Source of the DNA: Zygaena filipendulae
Taxonomy: Eukaryota > Arthropoda > Insecta > Lepidoptera > Zygaenidae
Direction of reading: 5' to 3'
DNA length: 64,000 nucleotides
NCBI GenBank assembly: GCA_907165275.2
Contig: OU015654.1
Location: 5,039,501-5,103,500 of the forward strand
Shown here: piece by piece, positions 10,922 to 21,007 of the stretch
Numbering within the stretch: position 1 is the stretch's first letter
Layout: every line of letters starts with the position of its first letter
Made by a program: the position numbers and the translations under genes
Notes under the pieces: model-generated
The model's input: the letters and a program-made list of their open reading frames with translations, nothing else
Database searches by the model: none
Told to the model about the DNA's origin: nothing

Positions 10922-12268
10922 GTTGTTTTTTGTTTGCACATTAGTAGATACAGAGGCGGGGCTTTGAGGTGAAATGACCATGACGTAGTTTCTATTAATT
11001 TTACTTACTTCTATGCATTGCAAATTTTAATGTTATTGGACACTAAACTAAATAAGTAGACCTACTAGAAATTCAGCTACGAAACGAACACGAACAACAA
11101 TCCAAATCTCAAATCAATTTAATTTTTTTTTTATGGCAATTGTCATTATTCATTAATGACATTGTTGCCAGTGTCACATTACGAGTCCCTGTATTCTACA
11201 GCACCGGAAAAGGCGACACCGGAATGCACGATCCGAGATTGTACGACATCGGAATTGGTGACACCGGATTTCTTGGCCTAGCCGGCTTCGTGCTCCGTTT
11301 ACAATGCTGGTAGTTTTTAGTAATTACTGTTTCAAAATATGACGGAAATTCAAATAACAATTAGTTTAAGTTTAATAACGTAATTATTTACTTAATGAAT
11401 TGTTACAATTTGTCATATTCTTTTTTTTTTTACATAATATATCGGATCAAATAAATGTCAGCTTATTTTGTCTTTAGCGCATCGCTGGCTGCTACCACGG
11501 CACGCTCGCTCGGCTCGCGAGGTCATCAGTACGAACCTAACCTAAACAAGAATGTCAGGGTACACTACCTTGTAATCAGTTCGTGATGGGGCCCCGTCAG
11601 TAATGTTCTTAATACTTTTTAAACTTATTTCAATAAACAGATCTAACATAAAATATTTGTGCTCTATTTGACAATAACTTGACCCAGTATTTAGTAGGTA
11701 AGTAACGTAAAGGAGCACAAAGAAAGGCGGTGTGATTGTATCGACCAATAGGAGCGGTGTCACCAATTCCGGTGCTGTACATTCTGACGTCGTACAATCC
11801 ATTGTCACCTAGACGGAGAATGAACTAGACGAGGCTAAAGCGCTTATTCTTCTGAAGCGCTCTCCACATTCGCGCGTGGTTCGCGCGCGAAGCAAACTAC
11901 TTACCTATTACTTAAGCGCTCTCCACCACAACACAAACTTTGTGTTGTGATCACTATACATACATTTGTCCACGTAGTGATTACCTTCTCTCTGCATATG
12001 TCTAGTTAATTTGTGGTCACTATGCGAATGAATTGCGAAAAGTGAAAACCTGGTGAAAACTAGAATAAGTGCCTACCTACCTAGTGATTTCTCTTTTTAA
12101 GGGAGTTAATAATCCCAGTGATTATAATCTCTGTGATGATCTAATAGTCGGTAACGTTGTAGTTGTACCTAGTTATTATTGTATCAATTTGGTCTGAGCC
12201 TGAGCTCTGAGTTAATTAGAATTTTAATTGGTAACTATGCACAATTTTTTTATATCTTAAGAATTTCA
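10922..12268. promoter_or_regulatory. Shared 5' region of divergent MEAF6 and DGCR6
   Basis: The two genes start 1.35 kb apart on opposite strands, so both promoters should lie here. No TATA box is evident. The stretch 11160-11820 contains an inverted set of short GC-richer repeats (see the separate entry). The 11820-12000 stretch is the most GC-rich part and includes TTCGCGCGTGGTTCGCGCGC, but no factor site is claimed. Confidence 0.45.
11163..11820. repeat. Inverted cluster of ACACCGGA/GTACGACATCGGA motifs
   Basis: On the left (11200-11275) the plus strand carries CAGCACCGGA, CGACACCGGA, GTACGACATCGGA and GTGACACCGGA within 75 bases. The same kinds of motif reappear inverted at 11755-11810 (reverse complement GTACGACGTCAGA, CAGCACCGGA, GTGACACCG). 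It may be a decayed foldback transposon or a regulatory repeat. The ends are not defined. Confidence 0.5.
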
Positions 12269-15200
12269 ATGGAATCTTATCAACCATCACCTGAGGCATT
12301 GCAAAGAAAACTTTATTTTTTACTTGAACAGTTGCAAGGAATGGCAGCTGAATTACCTCCGTAAGTACCTACTAAATTGAAATTACATTCATATCAAGTT
12401 TAAGACATGACTAAAAATGCCTATTATTGACAGTTTGTATGATACTGTTTCCTCCCATAATATTACTTTACTCTTTGGTTGCCTCTGTTGGTTCACATTC
12501 AACAAAAATAAAATTCAATTCATTCATATCTTCTTTTTTATTTGTACAGAAAATACCAAATGCGAGTTCCCATTGAACTTCTCTCTGGACTAGCAAACAG
12601 TCTATTGAATGATACTATATTTGAAATTGTGAAAGGTCTGATGGAAATACAACATGTTACTGAAAAACACTTGTTCCAACAAAGATTACAAATTATAAAT
12701 CAACACACAAGTAAGTGTACCTATTTAGTATTTACCTATTCCACAATCAAGTGGAATATCAAAAGATACTTAACCTAAAGATTGTGCAACCTTAATGTAA
12801 AGGTGAATGCAGATTCATATTTCTGACGAATTTATTATAAAATCAATGTGGATATTAATCCACAATGGTTTTTTTTTTTTTACTATTTAATTAAAAACCA
12901 CTTCACAACTATCTTTACAGTTAGAACCAATGCGATAGTTTAGCAAAATATGTAAATTATTTATGTATTTGTATTGTACTTCTAATTTAGGTACCTACCA
13001 ATACAGACTTTAAAGCAATTCTTGTGAATTCATTATAAGAACAATAGAAGCTATCGATCTGATTGATAAAAGCTCCTTAAATTTTTTTGTAATAAATCCT
13101 AAGTAGAAATAAGTCAACTAAAATATCAAGTTCGAGGAGTGAGTTGTGTATTTGACTGATGTCAACGTTGGTCTAGTGGTTAGCAAACCTGACTGCCTTG
13201 TCACAAGTTCAAAATTCAAACCCTGGGTCATAATGAATTTTGTGTTTATCTGTCTTTGGGTGTTTAGTATAATATAGATATTATATATATATATATATGC
13301 CATAACAAGTTTTAAAATCTTCACTTAAAATTAAGTAATCATTGACTCTGAGTGCAGCCTTAAGTGTTATATCCGTTGTCTGGTACTCAAAGTACGAGTT
13401 CCTCTAGATAACCAAGAGCCGTATTTATGAATCATTGTACTTTTCGCGCATTTCACCAGATGAAAAAAACAAAATCAAAATCGGTAGCTCCCGAACCGAT
13501 GACCATTTGGGAGCTACGATGCCACGACAGACACACACACATATATACATACACATACACACACACAGACACGTCAAACTTATAACACCCCGTCGTTTTT
13601 GTGTCGGGGATTAATAAAAAAAATCAGAAATATACCCTGGAAGATTCTGTTTATTGCTTTTAATCTGTATCTTTACTGCTTCAGCTGACGGTCTTCCCAC
13701 CGCTACACAATCAGCTGACTGTTGTTGTCGCATGTGAATTGATTTCGCTTAAGATATTCGAACGATTCAAAAATACGGCTCGAGTTGGTGTGTGATGATG
13801 TCAGAAATCTGAATGTTATTGAAAAAAAATAACAATTTGATGTCTATACCTGGCAAATGTCATAGTAATTTTCTCTTTAATCATATTATTGAAATAGTTA
13901 CCTATTGAAACAAGGTTGTTTGTTACAATAACATATTAAAATAGCTGAATTGACTTGTAAAATTAACGTATTATTTGAATTATTTCAGTGGAAATTCAAA
14001 ATATTATAAACAGTACACCAACCCTTGAACAGCAAGAACTGCAGAAATCTTTGTTACAAAGAAGACATAGAGAGGAACTAAAACAAACTGAAATGAAGCT
14101 TGTTCTTCAATTAGATCAAAAAGTAAGTGTCTCATGATTTTCAATTCTACTCAAAAAGTACCTACCTATTTATTTATAAAAGCCACTTAGACCAATGACA
14201 CAAGTATTAAAAAAATTAAAACTGACTTTCAAAAACACAAAAAAATGCACTATCCTAAAAACTAAAAAGCTGAAAATAACAAACTACCTATTTAATCCAA
14301 AAGACAAAAATACACGTCCCTACTAATATTATTATTGGTTTGTGCTACGCCTACCACTGATCGATTTGAATTCAGTGCCAAGCCCACTTGTCTGCCCACT
14401 TGGGTTGTTCTGCTCACGACGGGAGTGGACTTGGCCCATCTACCCATTCCATCTACCCATTGTCACCGACTTCAAATCGATCAGTGATAGGCGCAGCACA
14501 AACCAATTATATATCATATATTATATATTAGTACTAGCTGTCCCCCACGATTTCATCCGCGGTAATTTTTCGAGGTTGCGGGAAAAAGCACTCTGACTAT
14601 GTCCTTCAGTTCCCGAGAGAATTCCGGGATAAAAACTATATCTATATACTATCTTTTAAGTTGGGCCATTTTATGAATGGTTACAAAATTTTATCAAAAT
14701 CCGTTCAGTAGTTTCGGAGTCCATCGCGGACAAACAACGTGACACGTGATTTATTATATTAGATATATTATGTATATTAGTAGGGACGTGTATTTTCGTC
14801 TTTTGGATTGAATAGGCTTTTTGTTAAAATTTGATTATTTTTCGCTTTTAAATTTAAGTGAGTCGGTTTACAATTTATCTAAGTTACAATAGCCTAATAT
14901 CAACTGCTCATCATCTTTTATAAAATATTGCTTTTCCCGATGCAGGGGCGTTAATTGTTGAGGAGTGGAACCACCAGTTCCACTTCGTCATATATATTGT
15001 GATCATAAATTATTTAGAAACCATATAAAAGTTATCGAATCGGAACCCGTGAAATACCTATTATTGAGTAGTTCCGATGACCATTTGTGGTCTTCATCAT
15101 CAGTTCCACTTATAGCCTAATATCAACTGCTCATCATCTTTTATAAAATATTGCTTTTCCCGATGCAGGGGCGTTAATTGTTGAGGAGTGGAACCACCAG

Positions 15201-15802
15201 TTCCACTTCGTCATATATATTGTGATCATAAATTATTTAGAAACCATATAAAAGTTATCGAATCGGAACCCGTGAAATACCTATTATTGAGTAGTTCCGA
15301 TGACCATTTGTGGTCTTCATCATCAGTTCCACTTCTTTAAATATTGCGTTCCCAAAGCAAATAATTGATTTACTTTAAAAAATACCCAAATCGCTATAGG
15401 TGTATAGGTATACCTATAAATTTTGCAGAGTTCCCTCGATTTCTCCAAGACTCCATCATCAGATCCCGACTTGGTGACAATGTAACCAATTTGGGAGTAT
15501 CCCCTTTCATAGAAAAAAACAAACATACATAATAATAAAAAAAAACATACATACAACCGAACATAGAACCTCCTCCTTTTTTGAAACTCTGTTAAAAATA
15601 TCATTGACTTGGACTTTGAAAGGCTCAGAGACTATAAACAACTATGCTGGCATGTTTTTTTTTCTAGGTAAGTGACCAACAAGTCACTTTGGAGAAAGCA
15701 GGAGTACCTGGTTTCTATGTAACCAATAAACCAATAGAAGTTAAAGTACAAATGTATCTACTAGATTTTATTTTAAGACTTAGTAAAATGAATATTCCTT
15801 AA
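12269..15802 (+). CDS. DGCR6: DGCR6 / gonadal (gdl) family protein
   Basis: Homologue of vertebrate DGCR6 and Drosophila gonadal; the molecular role is poorly known. Four coding exons are read as 12269-12360, 12550-12710, 13989-14122 and 15668-15802. They total 522 bases, encode 173 residues and agree in phase. Diagnostic stretches are [39 protein letters not shown] and [20 protein letters not shown]. The protein is mostly helical, with a central coiled-coil-like region (residues ~85-130). I chose the Met at 12269 because family similarity starts soon after; an in-frame Met at 12179 is possible. Donors 1-3 are GTAAGT. The last exon begins directly with GTAAGT after a pyrimidine-rich acceptor. 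Poly(A) signals AATAAA occur near 15879 and 15946. Introns 2 and 3 are filled with repeats. Confidence 0.92.
13155..13300 (+). mobile_element. tRNA-derived SINE in DGCR6 intron 2
   Basis: TTGGTCTAGTGGTTAGCAAA resembles a tRNA A box, and a weak GTTCAAAATTCAAACCC B box lies 35 bases on. A TCTTTGGGTGTTTAGTATAA-type 3' part and a TA-rich tail follow. Confidence 0.55.
13416..13781. mobile_element. MITE with nested LINE tail, DGCR6 intron 2
   Basis: The ends are inverted: GAGCCGTATTTATGAATCAT at 13416 and, reverse-complemented, GAGCCGTATTTTTGAATCGT at 13781. The same end sequence bounds the foldback at 30828-30974. The middle (about 13480-13620) is a LINE-like 3' end with (CA)n, ACACCCCGTCG and GTCGGGGATTAATAAA, probably a nested insertion. 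Confidence 0.6.
14225..14815. mobile_element. Foldback element copy 2 with Helitron fragment inside
   Basis: GTTTGTGCTACGCCTACCAC at 14340 is inverted at 14480-14502 (GATAGGCGCAGCACAAAC). Outer arms are also inverted: CCAAAAGACAAAAATACACG near 14300 mirrors CGTGTATTTTCGTCTTTTGG near 14786. A minus-strand Helitron fragment (3' CTAG at 14534-14537, CGTGACACGTGATTTA-type 5' part to about 14760) lies between the arms. Confidence 0.6.
14816..15600. repeat. Dispersed repeat, second copy, in DGCR6 intron 3
   Basis: Same family and order as 7396-8010, ending with ACATACATACAACCGAACAT and a GTTAAAAAT tail. It differs by an internal tandem duplication, listed separately. Confidence 0.65.
14891..15336 (+). 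repeat. 223-bp tandem duplication
   Basis: Two head-to-tail copies start with AGCCTAATATCAACTGCTCA at 14891 and at 15114. They appear almost identical to their end in CATCAGTTCCACTT. The related copy at 7396-8010 has only one unit, so this duplication happened after insertion or in a sublineage. Confidence 0.85.
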
Positions 15803-16984
15803 CTTTAGAAGGATATAAAAATGTGTATAAGATAAGAAAATTATATTTTTATGTGAAGCAACTTTTTTTTTTTTTAAATAAATTAATTTGTATGATAATA
15901 ATTAGTTTTATTTTGTGCTTTTTATGATTTTATATATATATTTGAAATAAATAAAACATTAGTATTAAGTTTTACCATCTTTGAACCTCAGACGAAATAA
16001 AATTCGTCTGAACTTTAAAACTACAATGTAGGTATACAACATTACAGTATTACACACAATATTAACAAGAAGAAATAAATAAATAATAATTAATAAACTT
16101 AAATAAACTTCTATTTAAATAGGTAATGTCCTAGAACTTTTCAAGCCGTAGGTTTGTGTTATGTGAAGTTAATAATAGATTGGAGACTATATGTATGTAC
16201 ACAGTGAATGAAGAGAACGTAACACATAGGTACTTCAAACTAGAAAACGGCAAAACGTAAACGTAAAGTAGGTACCAACCCTAGAGTAGTCGATTTAGTG
16301 TAGTGTGATCACTCGCTCCCTCTCTCACTCTGATCCTAAATTGTATCGGCTCGCTTCGCTCGCCCTGATTAGCGGTGCATCAGATTCAAAATTTAATAGA
16401 ATAAAGCCGAATTTAAATTGTACATATTGTAAGAATATGATTATTATTTAAAAATAGACGCGAGTGGTTTATTTCCAGAGCGGATTCCATGGTTATCTTT
16501 GTTAATAGTTTTTAAAAGCGATAAGTAAAATAGTTGAGATCGCCGAGATCTACTGCTCGAGAATTTAGATAATAGCCTAGTTATCAAATTTTTTGTTTTT
16601 ACTAAGCCATGTAGATAAATAAAAAATATAATACGTATTTTTTATTTTTACGTAATCAAAAATAACTGATGAGTACAAATATCGCGTGACGTCACGAGCC
16701 TCCATTCTTATACTTTCGATGCGCTTTATCTTGGTATTTTTTCATCAACTTGAAAAACCAAAATACGTATATTTTGGTCTCATTCTTATATATTTTATTA
16801 TTATCTAACTACGGACTAAATAGAATTTTGATTTTCATACCCCGGAAACATGCGTATTGTACAAATTTATTTCATGTTCCAATCAAGCTCGCATAATCAT
16901 CGTGATAAATTGAATTAAAAAATTGTCACAATAAAAATTACTCAAAACTAAGAAGTCCCACATATAAATAAAGAAACTAATACT
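15803..16984. other. DGCR6 3' UTR and AT-rich spacer
   Basis: Holds AATAAA signals at about 15879 and 15946. A small palindrome follows at 15986-16012 (CAGACGAAATAAA mirrored by TTCGTCTG), a motif also seen at 35530-35610, 53525 and 62660. About 16600-16820 is a MITE-like sequence (ATACGTATTTTTTATTTTTA, ACGTAATCAAAA, GTGACGTCAC) related to 32615-32860. No gene was seen. Confidence 0.5.
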
Positions 16985-18235
16985 TAATAGTACGGACCGC
17001 CAAGAGGGGATTTGTGGATTAGCTAAAGCGCGTCAGATGAACATAAGGGCGGTACCTTGCACCATGTTGAGTACCTCCACCAAATATAGGCCCTCTACAC
17101 TGGTGGGTGCGTCTAGAATAACCGATCAGTAGTAAAAAAAAATCGACAACTCGAAATACTCGAGCGCGTCAGATTAAGATATGGTGGGTTAATTACATAG
17201 TGAGAAGTATGTATATGAATAATCTGACCATTTGAACGTGACTTAAGGGAGTTAGAGGATCACAAACTTGCAAAAAAAAAAACGCAACTTCGACATTCTC
17301 GAGCGCAGTTGATTTATTTTTTATTTTAAAGTAAATAACTCAAGGATAGCGGGAAAAATATAATCTGCCGATTTTCATAAGCCGAAGAAACAAAAATCGT
17401 CTTCGAATCGAACGAGCAGCTGCAGTGAAACATGTACCTATTCATATCTCTGTCTTTCTTTCCCTTTTACTTTTTCTCTATCTCTCACTCTCTCGCACCG
17501 TCCTCACACTACTTTCCGTCGCCATAACGTCATCACAGTATATCACGGCGCTAAACGTGTCAAATTATAACTTTTTTTGGTCGGTTAAAATACATATTAA
17601 AATAAGTTAAGGTAAGTATTACATCAAACTATAGGTTCACCTATAACCTTTCACTTTAATGTAATTATATATATATTATATAATAAATCTCATCACAAAA
17701 CAACGCGTTCATGTTATTATATGTAAAACGCTCTGGCTTGTTTGTGCTTTAAAGTTAGTTTTGTGAATAATATTTTGTGAGCTTTTACATATTTCATAGA
17801 ACTATAAATTGTGTTTTTTGTGAACAAGAAATAGCTCATAAAGTTATTAAACTTACGTCAGAAAGAAAAAAAATCTTAAAAATAAATCATAATTTTTGTT
17901 TCTAGCAGTCAGATTAATAATACCCCTCAAAATTATTGTCAGATTTTAAGCCAACATAACTTGGAGTGCAAGCTGAACCTTCTGTAAAATAATCTGACAC
18001 GCTCGAGTATTTCAAAATTGAGATTTTTTTTGCATTTTCAAAAATTCGCTACTACCTTGCGTCACCTCCAAATTGGCAGATTTTCGAAGGGGAGCATTTT
18101 TAGGGCTCACTTAACATCCCCTTTGAATATCTGACGCGCTGGAGTAAATGTTTTTTTTTTCATTTTCTCCACTTCCGGATGGCCACCCCCACCACGCAAA
18201 TCGGCAGATGAATATATTTTCGATATCAGAGATAC
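16985..18235. repeat. Modular repeat with CTGACGCGCTCGAG motif, left half
   Basis: A non-coding repeat carrying a near-palindromic motif, TCTGACGCGCTCGAGTATT, at intervals. It is on the minus strand near 17027, 17160 and 17297, and on the plus strand near 17994 and 18128, each plus-strand copy followed by a T-rich run. 17290-18235 matches 54896-55797. The LTR element at 18236-29877 splits it, and the rest continues at 29878. Confidence 0.75.
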
Positions 18236-19557
18236 TGTTACCTTTTAATTATGGTAGGTATTTTTTTTGGGTGGTGGTAAAACAACAATCTTACTTGTAC
18301 ATAATATCATCTGTATTATAAAACAAAGATGGGTTTTACAAATAGTTATAAATGCCGGCTAAGCTCTCGGTACTGGGTACGGGGGGTTGACTCGAGGTAA
18401 GAATTTACTATTAACTTATTAAGCACTTAAAATAAAGAAAGAAAAGGGCGCCACTAGCAATAACGGTTGCTAGACCGTGGTATATAAAAGGTAGAACCCT
18501 GGAACACTGTTGATGCCAGTACAGCCAGGTCAGCCAACTCCCAGAGGAAACACCGCAGTGACTCCACCTTCCCAGCTCCCGCCAGATAATTGGAAGGTGT
18601 TCGAGCTTCTTTGGGGGACTTAAACCCTGCCCAAGAACCTCCTGAAATTAATATGTAACAAAGTCAGCACATACTATGCCTACTACCTCCTTGTCAAACA
18701 AGTGGAATAAAAAAACTTGAAATTGTACGTTTCACGCCGTTCCTACGGGGATTACGATAAGAATCGGTGGAATAAGAATAATTTAGAAGAAAAATACTAA
18801 TAAACTCACCTTACGGAGGAAAATAAATCCGCTTAGAGGGTTACAATTTAATGTCGACTCCGTCACCACGACAAAGGTGAACACTTTCCAAACTCAGCCA
18901 AACCAGAACGAAGAATCAGCACGCAGATTGACCGGCGTGCCTTCTCGCTAGAGGAATCTCCAACTTTTCCGACAAAATAAATGAATATCATAGAAAAAAT
19001 AGCAAAACGTGGTGTATGCCACGCCGCAAAGGTGAAAAAGGACGAAAAAGGTCAAAGATCTCAATGACAAATCTCCAGAAGAAAGGGTGGCGACTCAATA
19101 ATTTTTCCCGGTTTAGGGGAGAATTTAAGGTTACGGTAAAGTAAAAAAGGGGTTAGAGATAGCAAAATAGAGGGAACTAAAAAGGTACGGATTCTTAATC
19201 AAATTGGAAACGAGACTTAACGAATGTAAATTTCGATGATTTATACTAAACTCGGTTTTTTTCGCACGATAGTGGGAATTAAAAGAAAACATCAGCGGCA
19301 ACACTACATTTTGAGTACTGTGGACGGCTTCGGCCTATAAAAATGCGTCTTCAGTACAAATCTGGAAATATTTAATCACAATTCGTGAATACTTCGGGGA
19401 CAAGAAAACTCACGAGGCTGGCGACACTCACTCCGAGGTCGTGCGTCACCACAGAGTAGTTACGTCGAGACTCGGGATGCGTTCCGAAACAGACTCGAAT
19501 TACAATTTTACCTCAACCACTGTTCCGAATGCGGAGGGCGAAAATTTCTACGTAACA
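18236..19557 (-). repeat. LTR (left; 3' LTR of the minus-strand element)
   Basis: Offset by exactly 10,320 bases from the right LTR, with the same length. It contains on the plus strand a TATATAAAAG box near 18481 and AATAAA near 18706, an arrangement that runs opposite to the coding strand. Confidence 0.95.
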
Positions 19558-19571
19558 GTACTCCCCCACCC
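19558..19571 (-). other. Polypurine tract
   Basis: On the minus strand GGGTGGGGGAGTAC directly precedes the left LTR, the expected place for plus-strand priming in reverse transcription. Confidence 0.7.
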
Positions 19572-19911
19572 ATCAGAATTTACGAGGGGAAACGAGGAAA
19601 TTCGGGCTGGCCCTCCAGCACATACCTCCGGCTCGAAGCGACCTCTCGTAAAATTACAAAAGTACTATATCATACAAGAGAAGCACCAGTGAAATTGAAA
19701 GAAAAAAAAATCTAAGGGTACCAACGTAAGAACCTCTTATCCAATAAACGAAAGGAAATCTAAACTAAATTATTACCAAATCTGGTCAGATAGACCACCT
19801 TCTAGTCCCCTTGGAATCGATGCCGCATAAAATAGCGGGACATCGCCTCAAGTCCTACGGTGAAGAGAAGATACAACAAAAAAAGTAAAACAAAATAAAA
19901 ACGGCAAAAGG

Positions 19912-20460
19912 TCAACGACTATCCTTTAAGCCCTTGACGTGCCAGCTACCTATATTTTTACGGAAATACCTACCTATATTCTTACGATAAAACGGAGTAT
20001 ACCGCGTGGTCTCGTTGACCGCAGTATTAAGAGGAAAACGGATTCGGGGTAGGTGACGAAGCCCTGCCACCGAGAAAACGTGAGGGTCCTTCACTAGAGG
20101 AAGCTCACTGAATATGTGAGGTGCCAAATTAAAGGACTTCCAAAAGTCAACACCCAATACGATAGGGGTCGATACCTCGGGTACAATATAAAATTTTATT
20201 ACCTTAGTCGTGTCGTTAAGTTTCACCGGTAACGAAACATACCCTAAAATATTCGCCATAGAATCATTGGCAGTAATAATTCTAGAACGAGTACAGCCAT
20301 TAAGGGTGGCCCCCATAGAAAGAAATTGCTTCTCAAAACCGGAACCTAATATGGAAATACTAGAGCCAGAATCTAACAAACCGCAACACTTAACCTCAAA
20401 AATATCAATCGCCAGAAAAGGACGATTATCGCCGTCTCTGTCGCGACAAATACCACGCAA
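19912..20460 (-). pseudogene. Retrotransposon protease fused to a probable integrase tail
   Basis: A 182-codon frame with a retropepsin: catalytic LLDSGSS near residue 28, then the flap region, and a second conserved PIVLGVDFW near residue 99. The frame is open about 16 codons further upstream. After residue ~125, where a gypsy pol would continue into reverse transcriptase, the frame runs only to residue 182. It ends with KNIGSWHVKGLK, which resembles the last residues of insect gypsy integrases (a W-H-V-x-x-L-K ending). A small duplication, RKNIG, occurs just before. I infer an internal deletion joining protease to the extreme integrase end. The aspartate is present, but no complete pol can be made. 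Confidence 0.75.
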
Positions 20461-21007
20461 AGTTGACGTTTTATACGTACTAAAGAATAAATTTAAGGGT
20501 GCGCTCTAGCATATGACGCAGCTCCCTTCCGATAGAGGCCGCGGACGGCGCCATAAAAGAGTTTTCTCAATTTACAGAGAATCACAAGGTTAAAAAATAG
20601 ATTTTGATGATGGGTGCGAGAGGATGAGTGTTTAATACATCTTTGATTTAAAATTTTTATATGGCTTTACGCGCATTATTATCCTTTAACTACACGAAAA
20701 TATCGAATAACCGGCCGAAACGTAGTCACACACACATGCAAATCGATTAATACTAGACGAATAAGATTCGTAATTTGGCTATTTCAACAACAGTCTCGGT
20801 GGCGCTGTGGTGTAATGCGTCTCTTTTTGTAAACTATGAATCGTGAAAATCTTGTGTTCAAACCTTAGATTTATATTCCACTTTTTGTAACTATTTTGTC
20901 AAACTTATTTATACACACTTATTTATAAACGATTTATTTTTCGTTCTTTCTAGGATTTTAAACTGTAATGAAAAAAAATTCTAGGGTATAGAACAACAAT
21001 ATTTAAG
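20461..21007. other. Retrotransposon edge and SINE-like sequence
   Basis: To about 20600 the minus strand still shows open frames of retroelement character, out of frame with the protease. Near 20800-20890 a tRNA-like GGTGGCGCTGTGGTGTAATG with a later GTGTTCAAACC suggests a SINE. Confidence 0.4.

Noticed and set aside
13155..13300. Possible tRNA gene in DGCR6 intron 2
   Set aside because: The A-box is good but the B-box and stems are broken, and a SINE-type tail follows.
20795..20890. Possible tRNA gene
   Set aside because: Only box-like motifs remain; no acceptor stem can be formed, so it fits a SINE relic.
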